Positions 29,040 to 43,078 of a stretch of DNA of 54,818 nt are shown piece by piece. The notes below the pieces were generated by a model, which worked only from the letters and a program-made list of their open reading frames with translations, was not told the origin of the DNA and ran no database searches. The position numbers and the translations under genes are program-made. The first letter of the stretch is position 1; every line of letters begins with the position of its first letter. Source of the stretch: Chara braunii (taxonomy: Eukaryota; Streptophyta; Charophyceae; Charales; Characeae); assembly GCA_003427395.1 (NCBI GenBank), contig BFEA01000396.1, positions 664,394 through 719,211 of the forward strand, given 5' to 3'.

Positions 29040-29520
29040 CGTACCGACAATTAAGTTTTTCATATATGTCATAGGTTTGTCAAACACAATATTAGCCCAA
29101 TCGACCCATCAACCTTCGTTGTCGAGGGGGGTTTCTTATCTTCACGCTCCGTATTTTTATCGTGCGTTGTTCGAAAGCACACACATCATATTTTTCAGGT
29201 TTGGTAATTTTTTGCTACGCAAGCGGCATGTAGGCCTCATTTTACTGAACTGAATCGTCGATCACACGGCATTATGACTGATCCTCATTATTTACCGCAC
29301 GTCAGAACAACGAGCACGTGTATTAACCAAATTTACTTTTTGATAAGCCTCAACCTCAGTAGTCGAGTAAACTGTTTTTAAGTGTGATGCAAAAGTATGC
29401 ACACTTTCATCTTCAGACCAACTCCGTTTTGATAGTTGATAACGTCATTGTCTCGACTCGAAAAACATCGGCAAATACCCTTGGAAGGGTTTTTTCTCCG
29501 ACAGCGTTCCCGGACCCTAC
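29040..29520 (+). repeat. Dispersed repeat R1, copy 1
   Basis: Collinear with 43685-44165: GTACCGACAATTAAGTTTT, GGTTTGTCAAACACAA, TTATCTTCACGCTC, GATTTTACTGAACTGAA-like block, AACCAAATT(T/C)AC, AAAAGTA(T/C)GCACA and CCAACTCCGT. About 75-80% identity. No coding frame shared. Transposon relic of unknown class. Confidence 0.8.
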
Positions 29521-32500
29521 TAGAGACGTCCTCGTCGCTAGGGAGGTTTATCGTCATCGTTCATATGATACCATTTTTATCGCTTCTCGTAATTTAATGA
29601 ACTGATCAAACATAATCAATCAATAACTCCACTGGAAAGACGAAACAACATAAAACAATACATATTTTTCTCTTTTGTTCATAGAGAAAAGATAAATATT
29701 TTTCCCCAAAATAAGGCGCATTTTTTATAAGTGGATAACCAACTCCGAGCTATTGGATTAAGATTCAGTTAAGATTCGCATTGCCTCCCTTGATGTATTA
29801 TTCCATTGTCAGAATTCTAAACTGGGTCTCCCACATACTCAGACTCTAAAACCAAACTCAATTAATAAATGGTAAGGATACTAGATTTGTACTACAACGG
29901 TGAAAGTTACCAAGGGAGACAAGGATCGGTTTTTCCATGGCTTTAGAAATTTTTCCCAGATCCTCATTGGTTGTCCGTACAGTCACAGAACCTAAACCTC
30001 CGGTCAGGGGTCTTAACCTAAACTCAATTATCGTGCCTCCCCAAGTCAAATGCGAAGGGATCGCCGGTTTTGGTAACCAATTGCAGCCCGGTTGATCAAG
30101 TCAGATCAGCGGCCCACCATGTTGTTATATTAACAGTGGTTTCTGTATTAGTTACGCAATAACGGGTAAATCCCTTATCTTAGGTTCTACCCAGCTTCTA
30201 AACTTGACTCTCAACCCCTCTTGTAACCATCTGGGTTGATTAATCCAATAGGGTGGTCACCCTTCGCATTTCAACTGCAGACCAAAACTAGAAGATTTGT
30301 TGCCTTGTTATGTTTGGTCTGCAGTCCTCGTTAGAAGTTACGTCCCATCGATATCAATTTTTCACCATCATAGGCTTCGTAATTTTAGTCCCCCAAACCA
30401 ACCTCCTAGAGCAAATGAACGATGTTCATTTCAATATATACAAAAAAATCAAAGATCATTGATAAAAATACTCCCCTCATCAAGTTCAACTTGTCACTTA
30501 GCGCATGAAGAATGTTCATTTCAATATATATCAAAAACAATTCATAAACGATTAGAAAAAATAAATTTTCATCATTGTCAGGTCGCAACGTTGTGGTTGA
30601 ACGAGGGACATCGTTAATTTGTCACTTAGGGGTCATGTGTTCCTCGTCTTGATCATAACTCAGTCATGCACACATCTCGGGGATCTTTGAAGATAAGCAA
30701 AATTATGAAAACTCAAAGAAATTATTCATCTATTCACTTCTTCAACATCATTGATGCAAAAACATATAAGATCATAACATCCACAATTTCGCACGAGTCA
30801 TTTAAGAATCTTATGTATATACCTTAAACTAACCCCAGCGAAGAATGATTAGTAATACAACTTGAATGACACTTGTAAGGTATCTTTCCAAATGGAAACA
30901 ATGTCATGTCATTGATTCAAAATAAGGCTGGATTTAATTTTGGTCACCATTAAACTGTCAACTTGGGATCATGTCTCAAATGTTTAATCATGTCTTACGT
31001 GAACAACCGCTTAATACTCAGGTTTGGGTGTTTATCTATACATGCTAAAGAACAAATGTGCCTTCTTCGAAATATTTATCAAGATGAAAATCATATTACA
31101 TCATCAAAATCGATATCATTACTTAAGAAATAGGTCAAAAACAACTTGCTACTATACGGAAGGTTTTCCCCCTGTTCTCACAGAACGTCACAAAGCAAAT
31201 ACAAATGACATACTCCTCTCGTATGAAGAGAATATATCTCAAGATAGTAAATAGTACATTGAACACAAGTTTTAAGAATATGAGAAAGATAAATAGTGAA
31301 ATCGGTAATATCCAACAGACACTTACTAGTTAGATTAAATCGTAAATAGCATTAACTCATAATATCTTTAACAACGAAGACGACTGTTACAATGAGAATT
31401 TTACAATAATAACGACAATGAAATTATAAAAACAATAATGTCGAAGACACAGCATTTATTCTTTTAAAATTAACAGAGGTATATTATGTCAAGGGGTAGT
31501 CTAATATCGTGAAAAGGATAATATCTCAGACTCTGAGCTGCACTCTATGACTATGCCTCACCACATCTCCCTCAAATTTCAGTGCTTGTACCTTGACGAT
31601 CTCATCAGCACAGTCAAACAACCTTATTCACACTCATCTAAGACTCAGTTAGTAAGACTGTATCTTTCAAAGTATGATGGATCTACCTAGCATGAGTCAC
31701 ATTCGGGATACCACTCCAAACGTGTTCGTGCTAAATAGTAGTCGCTTCACTCACCGTCAAAGTTCAAACAAAGCCTGAAACACCTTCCTCCCCTTCGATG
31801 ATAGTATAGTCACCTCTCCTTACGTGGAAAAGTGACAATACCTCATTATTGATCGGGAACAACGTTCCAACGTAAGTCTCACTACAATCTATAGGACTTT
31901 ATTATAATATTTTTAAGTCACTCAAGCGAAAGTACCAAATAACGTTGCAATCTCTCAAAAAATAAATTATGAATGCTAACGTACTTTTAGAGAATTTATA
32001 TGTTCAAAGGTTACTTTTTTCATTCGCCTTCGGTCTCGTGCCCTCCATGAATTTCATAAAGTTTACCTACCGATGTTGGAGAAAGCAATTCATATACATA
32101 TTTATATACGCACAAAAAATCATCAAACATTTTATAACAATATACAATAATTTTGAACTTCATAAAAGATTGAACAAAGTAGTAAAAAAATATAATTCAT
32201 TTGATGTATATTCATTTTCACTTACAATGAATCACAATGACTCATATACGTTTATCAATACAAAGTAGATAGTCTCACAATCAAACTGTAAAATATGTGA
32301 CTTTTGGAATAAAATAACTTTCAATTGGATACTCTTATACCTTATTATATGGGTAATATTCTCATAAGGGATAGTCATTCAAGTATATAACTCAATTATA
32401 TTATACATAAAAGAGTTAGATAATCCACAAGTTATTTAATTGTTAAGTTTGCGAAACATATCCTCGAGTGGATATAGAACTGCAAATACATGACCTAACT

Positions 32501-35069
32501 AATCGTTGTTATTTTATTTCTCCTTAAGGACCAATCAATCTTGAAGGGAAAGACAAAATAATTGATTCATATCTCATGACCTTTAAGAGTTTATACTACA
32601 CTTCATATGAATAATTTTATCGACCGTAATTTTTGTCAAATACGTATAGCATCATAGTCAGATTACTATCAAATTATCATCTTCCAAACTATCAAAGTAA
32701 TTAAGCGCAATATCAACAACTTCATTTCGTTTACCCTCTCATATTATCTTACATGACGATCATAATCAGTCGTCTATGACAACAACTTTGTCAAATTTTA
32801 TAAGTTTTGATAAGAAAACCTATGTTGAAGGTCGAAATCAATTATATTATAATAGAATCTCGATATACGTTCAGCCATAGTCAATTAAATACATTAATTA
32901 AACAAATCACAAGAATGTTACGAGGTGGATAACTTTAAGGTGAATATTTTGATAATCTGATTATATAGTATATAACATGAGCAGGTATAATTAGATCAAA
33001 CAAATGGTCTCATACTTAGTTGTTATGAGATACAACTATAAAAACTCGATAATTATCGAGACACGAAATCTGATGTCAGAACCTGTATATTATAGTTTTA
33101 ACAGTTTGCTAATTTAATTAGACTCTAGACGCGATGACTCCAAGAATTTGTATATTTTATTACCTCTTACTTAGGTCATACGACAAATGGTTTTTTTAAA
33201 GCAAGTAATTTTCAAATAGATAACCTAACAATTGTGCACTACAATATACATTTCTAGAAGTTCAATAGTCTCAAAGTTGACTACTTAATGATTAACTTTG
33301 TTTTCTGCAACTCTCGAGCTTATAAAGGAATTTTAGCAAATTGTTTATAATATGACTTAACATGTATAGTGTTGTAGTTAGATCCTTATCAAGTTATAAG
33401 CCCACAAATGATATGGCAACTTAACGTAAAACTCGTTAAATGCATCAGACGCGACATATAATAGATTTTATTTATATACTACACACATTTCTGAATTCGA
33501 TGTATCCCATCTAAGGTTATGATATTAAAAAAAAATTGAAATTAAGCGCTAAAGACCCTTCTGCCAAAAAGCATGACTCGTCATTATAGAATTCATCATG
33601 GGTTACAATGTTTGGTGAATAAAATTAAAAAAGATCTTTAATAACTCAAAGGAGATAGTCTGGTCGTCTTAAAAGATATGAACTCACCTAAATGTCCAAC
33701 AACATGTCTTTCATATATAGTTGTCTGACTGAGACATACGTTCTAACAAGGACATTATATCAAATACGACCTCGAGTATCTTTGATAGTAATAACAGCGA
33801 ATAATATAATTGTATCCTCGATTAATAGGTTGTCATAATAACTCACTCTTGTACTATAGTTAAGTATAAAATGACATCGTAAAAAGTAACAAAATAGTGA
33901 AAGAGATCATTTTATCTTGGACATTGGTACAAGAGGATCAAGAACGGGCGGATCAAGGACGGGAGACAGTGGCGAAAGCGTCGAGCGAGGTCGTTAAGGA
34001 AAGACGGTTTATTGGCAAGAATGAGGTGGAGCGGGAGACAGAGAAGGGGAATACGGTGCGTGGTGACTGTGTAAAAGTCGCTCAAAGCGTGAGGGGGGAG
34101 GGGGGGGAGAGGATGGCGTACGGTCATGTTATTCATCCTGACGATGGCGCAGTCTTACTCCTCATTTATTATCTTTTTTTTTTCCTCGTCCTCTGATCTT
34201 GCTCTGTCATTCGTTAAGCCCATGGATCTTCGAGGGGTTTTCTCGTGTTGTTTGCATGACGTAGGTTGCATAGCTGAAGCGACTTTGGGGCGCTCATCTC
34301 TCGGACCGACTTACGATTCGGGTCAACTTGACTCACGGACTTTCACGCATGAAACGTATTGATATATTGCCCTTAACCCAAATTGTTCATGCTAGGTAAA
34401 TCATTTTCAATCAGTACACGTATAATGAAAGGCTTCAAGAGTTGAAACTCAACGAGAATGAGATATCTTTACATTTTTACACAATCATGCAAACATAAGA
34501 ATGCATAAATCTTTCAATTTTGGAAGAAAAAAATAATAAGCTCTTGGTCGTTCTATCATACATCATGAATCAACATAGCCTCGTGCCCTTTCAATGAAAA
34601 TATGTATAACGCTTTTGACATTATCAAAAAATTTAATCTTTTTAATATCAAGAAAGAGACAAGAAGGATATTCAAACCAAATGTATGAAGTTCTACATCA
34701 TTGGAGTGTCTTAGTCAAAGCCATGATGAGCATAAGTTTGTCAATGTGAGTTAAGTCGTGAATAACACATGGATGATCGTTTTACTGACTAACAAACAAA
34801 ACCAAATAAATTATACATTTTTAATACAAACAATCATTTAATCGTTTTTACCCACATTGCATTCACACTTCCGATCCTCTCAGTAAGACATTCAGTCCCA
34901 CCTTATTTTACTCATTCAAGGACTCGTCTTTTACTACATATAGACTCATTAACAATGAGCTGAAAAATAAAAAATTTCTTTTAATGCAGAGGTCGAAACA
35001 AAGTGTAGGTGTGGAGGGACAGTGAGGCTTGAGTTGGCAAACGGACCTGTAATCATAATGGAACAACAT
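29521..35069. other. 5.5-kb AT-rich stretch without recognised genes
   Basis: Strongly AT-rich and without long frames. A ~90-bp direct repeat (GTTCATTTCAATATATA at 30424 and 30513) and a GC-richer patch at about 33930-34350 are the only structure. The patch has a 99-residue Lys/Glu/Arg-rich frame on plus that I do not credit. No rRNA, tRNA or organelle gene recognised. Probably old decayed repeats. Confidence 0.5.
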
Positions 35070-35429
35070 CTGCGTTGCCAATTATACGCACCCTCATACG
35101 AGTACGGATTCCTACTCTTGTACTCGTACGCTAGGGGCCCCGTACGAGGTTTTTTTTTAGTTATTTTTTTTTAATCCGGTATTGTTTTGATTTTTTTTTC
35201 TTAAATTCTAATAAGAATCTGAAGATGATGCCCAGTCAAATGTTGCTTGTTTTGTGTGCATCACTTTTTTTTTTTTTCGGATTTTTTTGATGACTTTCGT
35301 TATTGCTTCTTCATACGGGGGCGTACAAGACGTACAGGTTCCCGTACAAGTTCCCGTCCAGATCCCGTACAGATATTACCTGTACGTTTCATACGGAAAA
35401 CCCATGTACGTGTACGTTATGCAACGTAG
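35070..35429. mobile_element. hAT-like MITE with perfect 8-bp TSD (360 bp)
   Basis: Terminal inverted repeats CTGCGTTGC / CTACGTTGC. Target duplication AACAACAT at 35062-35069 and 35430-35437, length 8 as in hAT elements. Subterminal GTACG motifs (CATACGAGTACGG, CCCGTACAAGTTCCCG). The centre carries the core also seen at 39.3, 40.2, 41.1 and 46-48 kb: GATGCCCAGTCAAATGTTG, TGCATCAC, T-run, CGGATTTTTTTGATGA. Confidence 0.88.
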
Positions 35430-35589
35430 AACAACATGTTGTCTTGTATAGACTCATAATCAGTCCTTTTGGAATAATTACATATTTCAGATGATATACA
35501 ATAACACAGGTGAACACGGTTTCAACATCCATTTGCCATATGTCCCTATCGGAAGTTCAGTAATACGAACTTCAAATCGAACGGCGAGC

Positions 35590-37130
35590 TATAGTCTTAT
35601 CCAGTTAAATGTAAGTACTTAGTATGAAGGCCCTTACTGGAGCCTTCATCCCACTACTTATTAGTCAATATAGATTCAATCAAGCTATATGATAATTCAC
35701 ACTGTACTTTTTATTCTCGTCAATTTATGAACCCGATCTACGTACTTCAAATAAGTAAGAGGAGCATTCACACTAGTATATCTCTCTTTCGTTCTCTACG
35801 TTCTTTTCAGTTTGAGTACCCACAAGCATTAGATTGATACGTACCCGAGTCTCCTACCATTCGTTCAATACCAGACAATCCAAGTCGAAACAAGTAATCG
35901 GATGACTCACTTTGGAGTATCCAACTACCTTTTTAATACCATTTAATCCATATAAATACAAACAATAGGATAACGACAAAGAAAATAATATACATATACA
36001 TATATATGTATATATATATAATATATTATATATATATTCAAGACAAGTAATAGGGTAACTCACACAGGAATACCACACTACAAACAGTAGGATAACTCAC
36101 TCTGGAGTATCTCACTATTCTTTTAACATTTAGTAGACAAATCACATCATATTACATTTTACCATAGGATGACCCTCACAAGAGTCACCTACTTATTTCT
36201 GAATATTGTGCAATTTCACTTCAAACAAGTATTAGGAAGGCCCTCAAATGGAGTATCCGACTACGGTTTTGATGTTTGACAAGCAGCATGCGAGTGAACA
36301 ACCCGTAAACAATCAGACCTTGTATACATGTACTCATTATTCATACACAAGCAAATAATATGATCACTCGCACTGGAGTATCCCACCATCTTCTAATCAC
36401 ATGATTTCTTGCATATACACAAGTAGCAAAGCAATTTACACTGTAGTTATTTACCAACCCTTAAGTCGTCAAACAAGTAATAGGACGACCGACACTAGAG
36501 CCACGTACTACCGATTTAACATATTGATGAACAGTCGAGTGACTCACACAAGAATTTTTATTATACTATTCGCCTATTATATGGTTGTCGGTGAACATAC
36601 AAACAATTTTTGCACACACAATCAGTCAAATGACTCACACTAGAGTCATTACTTGTTGCTCAATACCACGCCGTTCACATATCTTTGCGTTGCTTTGAAC
36701 TAACACTAGTAGTAGGATAACTCACATTGGGGCATCCCACCACTCTTCAAATATGAGGCAACCCATAGGTTCAAACAAGTAGTACGATAACTCAAACATG
36801 ATTATCTCACTACCCCTCAATGCTTAGTCAGCCTAGTTTCAAACAAGTAGTAGAACCACTCACACTTGAGTATTCTACTACCCTTCAAAACTGACCAGAC
36901 TAAGATCAAACAAGTAATAGTACGACCCTCACTGGAGCCTCCTACAACCGGTGCGATTGCAATCAAGAAATATTTACAATCAATACACGAGTGGACAAAT
37001 AATAGAATAACTGACACTAAAGCATCCGACTATTTATCCGTTACTAAATATTGTGTGTATAAATACATACGAGCGGTAGGACGACTCACACAAGAGTCTT
37101 CATCCTACCACTTTTACCCAATCTCAAACA
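35590..37130. repeat. Degenerate ~80-bp tandem repeat, ~1.5 kb
   Basis: The phrase AACAAGTAATAGGATAACTC, then ACACTGGAGTATCCCACTAC, recurs with drift at about 35630, 35880, 36030, 36085, 36165, 36230, 36355, 36475, 36625, 36710, 36775, 36845, 36910, 36995 and 37075. No two units are identical, so the array is old. A (TA)n at 35990-36035 interrupts it. No coding frame follows the period. Confidence 0.8.
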
Positions 37131-38288
37131 AGCTATGTTTTTTCTCGGTGCGCTTCAGATTTCTCCCTTCCTTCAGGCAAAGTTTTTTATACACACACGT
37201 AATTATTTTCCTTACTCGATGCTTTGTCCTAAAGAAACCTAAGAAAATGCATAGCACATAATTGTATATGCAGCCCAATGGAGGGTTGTATTTATAAATG
37301 GGAAATGAACTAGGTATGCGCATCATATGGTTCCCTGCCTCCAGAGTTCCTCCTGAACTCCAGCAGAGCTCTCGGGGAACCTGCTATCCCGCTTGGTGCC
37401 TTCATCATACGCCTTGATCAAAGTAGGATTCCTTCGGATGTTTCCTCCTCAATTGCATAATCCTCATTCTAATGTAACACTCCATCATTGTCGTACTTCT
37501 TATATAAGGCTAAATAAATTTTTCAACGGTCTCAAACTATCCACAAATCTCAATCTGTGGCAAGCAGACTTTAGCCCAAGTTGGTTGCCTCAAGCACTAA
37601 CAGGCGGATGAATCAATAAAATTTGCAACAACAACAGGTCGTCGTAAGCGACGGTTATAGATCATTTGTGACAACCGTACAACATCACACCGCTTCACTC
37701 CCTATATTCATTTCATAGAATCAATCCCCAAATTCAACCTTGATTCCACTTTTACCAATAATTGTATTGCAACAACAGTCTAAATTGCAACGGTCTTTTG
37801 CAGTAGCACAATCCTAGGAGTAGTTCAAGGGCAGAAGCCTCCAACAGCCCACTAGTATTCAGTTAGGCCTTTCATCCATATCACTTGCATGCTACCCATC
37901 GATCATTTCTTAGCAATCAATTGCTGGCATGACCACCTCCTCGCTTTACTTCCTCTCTTCTCCACAGTGTTTTGTCCTCCCTCAACTCTTACCGTCGTCT
38001 TTCTTCTTCTTTTTCTTTTTCGTCTTCTTTCGAAACGTTATTCCTTCTCTATGCTTTATATTCCTCATCGGATTCCATAATCCCTCCTATCCACACCCAC
38101 GGCTCGTTTGGTCACTTAAAACTTCTTCTTTCTGAACCGAATAACTGGAAGATTGTTTTCAACTCCGAGGAGATCACAATCTCGTTTACATCAAAATGCA
38201 TTATTTCTGCATGTACTGCATCAAAACAATTCAATTTAGAAAAAAAAATAATAATAATAAGTTAATTACAACGTCAATAATAACAATA
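37131..38288. other. Unassigned sequence
   Basis: T/C-rich patch at 37960-38060 and A-rich (AAT)n at 38240-38262. Weak repeats of TTGCAACAACA-type words at 37625-37800. No gene. Confidence 0.4.
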
Positions 38289-38816
38289 ACCTAAGTAGCA
38301 CGGATAATCCAGCCCGATAATCTGGTCAGATTATCTGGGAGTGGGGTTATTCGAAATTCCGGATAATAAAAAAAAAAACACAAAAATATAAATTAAAAAA
38401 AAAGTGATATTGCGCATATTAAATATAATAGAATTATTCTACTGGTTCATAAAAGTTTGATTGGTCATCAAAGGGTTCAAAGAGGGTATCGATACGGAAT
38501 TAAGGAGTTTTGAGGGGGGTTGCTTAATTTGATTTATCTCAATATTGTTCAATAAGTGTATTTGTTTCTTAATCTTCATTTTGATTGGGATATGAAAAAT
38601 GCAATCAAGACAAAAATGGTTTGTATTTTTTATATCTACAAGACTACAACACTTTCTGTTTCATATTTTTTTTTAGTTTATTTTCTCTTTAGGGTAAAAT
38701 TCTTATTTTGCATAGGGTCGGATTTCCCATATCCGAAATTAATCCGGAAATGTAATACGAATAAAAAAATTCGGATAAAGTAGATGTGTCGATAATCGAT
38801 TTTACCACTTAGGTAG
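38289..38816. mobile_element. hAT-like MITE E1 (boundaries approximate)
   Basis: ACCTAAGTAGCACGGATAAT at the left and an inverted ACTTAGGT near the right end. Subterminal GGATAAT/ATTATCC repeats replace the GTACG or TTCG words of its neighbours. Lies in (AAT)n. The 8-mers TAACAATA (38281) and TAACGATA (38817) may be the target duplication (7/8). Confidence 0.55.
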
Positions 38817-39161
38817 TAACGATACCAATAATAATAAGTAATAATGAATATGATAGCAAAAACTTATACAATCTCTCTATTCAGTCTTATATGATTACCT
38901 CAGGTAAGCATTCGTTCAAGGGGGGGGGGGTCGTCATGCAGATGCGAACCTACTTACTCTTTTTCCCTTCCTCTTCTACATTTGAACAAGCACGTAACTC
39001 CCCAAACAGGGCTATATCATGATGAATTTTATGAGTGTTTTTTTTAAATGAACTGGACTGCAACAACATCTGGTTTATTAAGGTAATAATAATAGTAATA
39101 ATAGTAAAAAAAAAATAATAATAACGATAAGAATAATAATATTTATAATCATAATAACAAT

Positions 39162-39531
39162 TTGCGTAGCACGGCGAACATATTCACGCCCCTTCATGTT
39201 CGAGCGAACGTGTTCGCGCGTTCGCGCAAATAGCTTATGAACATCTTCGGGCAAACATAATTTTTTTTCGTAAAAGAAAAAAATGTATATTTTGTTTTCG
39301 GTTTTTTATTTTTAACGCATATTTGGATACGAATTTGAACATGACACCCAAGCAAAAGTTGTTTGTATTGTTATTTTACATAACATATATTTTTTTCAGA
39401 TTTTTTTGAGAAATATAGATATATATTTTTTTATAATTTTTATATTCGCGTTCGGAGGGTTTTGGACACTTGTTCGCGTTCGAGCGAACATGTTCGTGTT
39501 CGCCTCCGAACGCCAACACGGTGCTACATAG
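39162..39531. mobile_element. hAT-like MITE E2 (370 bp)
   Basis: TTGCGTAGCACGG at the left, inverted GTGCTACATAG at the right. Flanking 8-mers ATAACAAT / ATAATAAT. Subterminal words GTTCGCG and GCGAACATGTTC. The centre includes the shared core CACCCAAGCAAAAGTTGTTT, TTACATAACATAT, TTTTTCAGATTTTTTTGAGA. Inserted in (AAT)n. Confidence 0.8.
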
Positions 39532-39593
<62 letters not shown>

Positions 39594-40066
39594 CATTCAA
39601 TAATGAACGTACACAGCTCACCTTTTCAATTTAATACATGCATGATAGAGGGTGCGTTATGTTCCGGGAGAGTCGTAAGCATCCCGCTTCGTGAGTTCAG
39701 CTGGCTTCCGACCGATGTAAATTGTAACTCCCCCTTCTTCTTCGTCTCCTTTCGTTTTTTTCTTCTCCTTTTAAGCTCATCCCCTTCATTACCCTAGTTG
39801 TCATCTTCTCGTCTCCGCCATAAGTCTTGTTCTTCTTCACGGAAGTCGTATGTCAATCTCCACGTGCACGTTTACTCTTTACCTTTGCCCGCATATTCTC
39901 CTTCTCTCATCTCATTTGCCTCCTTCCTCCTCTCACGATTATTGTTTTCCTCGATCTCCACTGCGTCATCGTTTCCTCTTTTCGCTACCTCAATTGTACT
40001 TAGCCATATTCATGGCTAATCTTAAAATACGATTGTTATATAAATAACAAATAATAACAATAATAC
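39532..40066. repeat. (AAT)n microsatellite and C/T-rich spacer
   Basis: Twenty AAT units to 39591, followed by C/T-rich unassigned sequence to about 40010 and AAT-like repeats again before E3. Confidence 0.75.
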
Positions 40067-40409
40067 ATGTGTAGCATCGTGTTCGGGTTGGGTGACCGAA
40101 CCCGAACGAGCACCGAAACTCTTCGAACTCGAACATAAAAATATTTATAAAAAAAAAAAAAAAAGTTCTCCAAACAATCTGAAAAAACTATATGTTATGT
40201 AAAATAATAATACAAACAACTTTTGCCTAAGAGGTATGGTCAAATTCGTAACTAAAACTCGAGTTAAAAATAAAAAACCAAAATGATTTTTTATTTTTTT
40301 ATTTTTTTTTAATATGTTCGGCCGAACACGTTCGGGTGGCGTTCGAACGAACACCCGAATATGTTCGGACGTTCGGAAAAGCTCCGAACATGTTTGGTGT
40401 GCTACACAG
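40067..40409. mobile_element. hAT-like MITE E3 with perfect 8-bp TSD (343 bp)
   Basis: Ends ATGTGTAGCA / CTGTGTAGCA (inverted). Exact target duplication AATAATAC at 40059-40066 and 40410-40417. Subterminal CCGAAC/GTTCGG words. The central core is in reverse orientation relative to E2: TATATGTTATGTAAAATAA, then CAACTTTTGCCTAAGAGG. Confidence 0.92.
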
Positions 40410-40417
40410 AATAATAC

Positions 40418-40477
40418 TAATAATAATAATAATACAATAATAATAATAATAACAATAATCATAATTATCATATAATG

Positions 40478-40533
<56 letters not shown>
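40418..40533. repeat. (AAT)n microsatellite between E3 and E4
   Basis: Imperfect then perfect AAT repeats. Continues as (AAT)n/(ATT)n at 41303-41405 beyond E4. Confidence 0.9.
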
Positions 40534-41302
40534 CAGGGTTACCTGAGCGAACGTTCGGGGGCCCCCGGGCTGGCCCCTGAACATTTAGGCGTTCGGGGCC
40601 CCGTTCGGGGGCCGAACACCTCCAAGTTTGACCCCCGCCAAAAAATACTTCCGGGCCTAAGAATAATTTTTTTTTTTCTGAATGTTTTTTTGTGAGTTGT
40701 GTGTGATGTAGCCTACACGCCAATAAATTTTGAAGTCATTCTGCTCAGCCAAAACAAACATTAAAAATCATCAAAGATGGGGGTGTCAAAACGTGCTCGC
40801 CCACTCACTATTTTGTTTTTTTCACTTTTAACTTTTTGTTTTCACTTTATTTCGGGGCCTAAAAAAAATTATTATTTTTTGTGAAATTTTTAATGAGTTA
40901 TTAATTATGTCAACTACATATTGGTAAATTTTTCGGGCATTTTTCAATGCCAAAAAATAATTAAAAATCGGCAAAGATGGCGGTGTCGAAAAGGTGCTGG
41001 CACACTCACTCATTTTAATTCTCTTTTTATTTTTTCTTATTTTTATCATAGTGTTTATTTTTTGTATTGGATTTTTAATTCAAATTTGGTAAAGAATTTG
41101 GATGTAGTGTCCGGGCAAATGCTGTTTAGTTTATGTTTTTCCATAACATAATGTGTTTTCGGAATTTTTTAAAAACTTTTTTTTTTTTTTTTTTTTTTTT
41201 GTCCGCGTTCGGGCTGAACAGCCGAATGCCTCCCGAAGGGGTCCCGTACGTTCGGAAGTTCAGGTTCGGGCGTTCGGCCCTTCCTGAACGCCGGTAACCC
41301 TG
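40534..41302 (-). mobile_element. hAT-like MITE E4, CAGGG type (769 bp)
   Basis: CAGGGTTACC and its exact inverse GGTAACCCTG at the ends. Flanking 8-mers ATAATAAT / ATCATAAT. It is the reverse-orientation relative of the array at 45.9-48.2 kb: both internal GACACCGCCATCTTTG-type blocks are present as their complements (CAAAGATGGGGGTGTCAAAA; CAAAGATGGCGGTGTCGAAA). Subterminal CGTTCGGGGGCC words. Non-coding. Confidence 0.9.
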
Positions 41303-42158
<856 letters not shown>

Positions 42159-42526
42159 CGCACCAAGATTTCCATTTGTTCCGATCTACTATCATTTGAC
42201 AACCGTGGTAACAGAAATGCGCTTAGAAGAATCAGCAATGAAATATGATTCCACCGAGTTTGGCTTTGTTAAATGATTTGAGAGATATAGAATAATTGAG
42301 AATTTTATGGTCGGGGACACACGTGCGCCTCTCTTCTTCTTACGAAATGTTTTTTCCTTACCTCACTGCGGTGTTTTTCTTCCCCCTTTCCATGATCTCC
42401 CTCTTGACCTTTTGCTTCTCCCTGTGCACCATCTCCCTTATCTCGCCCCGTTTATCATCTCGTTGTTTTGCCCTCGCGCGTGTGATCTTACAGTTAGTGT
42501 TGGTGCTCACTTTGTTGTTTGTGCTC
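42159..42526. other. Unassigned sequence
   Basis: C/T-rich toward the right. No gene or repeat recognised before the 184-bp array. Confidence 0.4.
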
Positions 42527-43078
42527 GCGCCCATCTTGTTGCTTGCGTCCTGGCTGAGACTCATTCATCTTCCCTCCACGCCATCAACCTCCATCACGAT
42601 AACCTTCACGGTAATCTGCTCCCGCTCAACGATTGGTCTCGATTCTTTTGTGCGACTCACTCGATTTCGAGGTCGAGATCCAGGCGAGCCGATTGGTGGC
42701 GAAGACGTCAGCGCCCATCTTGTTGCTTGCGTCCTGGCTGAGACTCATTCATCTTCCCTCCACGCCATCAACCTCCATCACGATAACCTTCACGGTAATC
42801 TGCTCCCGCTCAACGATTGGTCTCGATTCTTTTGTGCGACTCACTCGATTTCGAGGTCGAGATCCAGGCGAGCCGATTGGTGGCGAAGACGTCAGCGCCC
42901 ATCTTGTTGCTTGCGTCCTGGCTGAGACTCATTCATCTTCCCTCCACGCCATCAACCTCCATCACGATAACCTTCACGGTAATCTGCTCCCGCTCAACGA
43001 TTGGTCTCGATTCTTTTGTGCGACTCACTCGATTTCGAGGTCGAGATCCAGGCGAGCCGATTGGTGGCGAAGACGTCA
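42527..43078. repeat. Perfect 184-bp tandem repeat, three copies
   Basis: Units start at 42527, 42711 and 42895 (GCGCCCATCTTGTTGCTTGC) and end at GAAGACGTCA. I see no difference between the copies. As 184 is not a multiple of three, each copy shifts the frame, and the same words reappear in successive frames of a long open stretch, so the open frames are no sign of a gene. Confidence 0.96.

Noticed and set aside
33897-34196. 99-residue Lys/Glu/Arg-rich protein
   Set aside because: No homology, no promoter or splice context; lies in an isolated GC-richer patch of otherwise non-coding AT-rich DNA.
39376-39797. Poly-Tyr, poly-Ile and poly-Asn proteins
   Set aside because: Translation of (AAT)n microsatellite.
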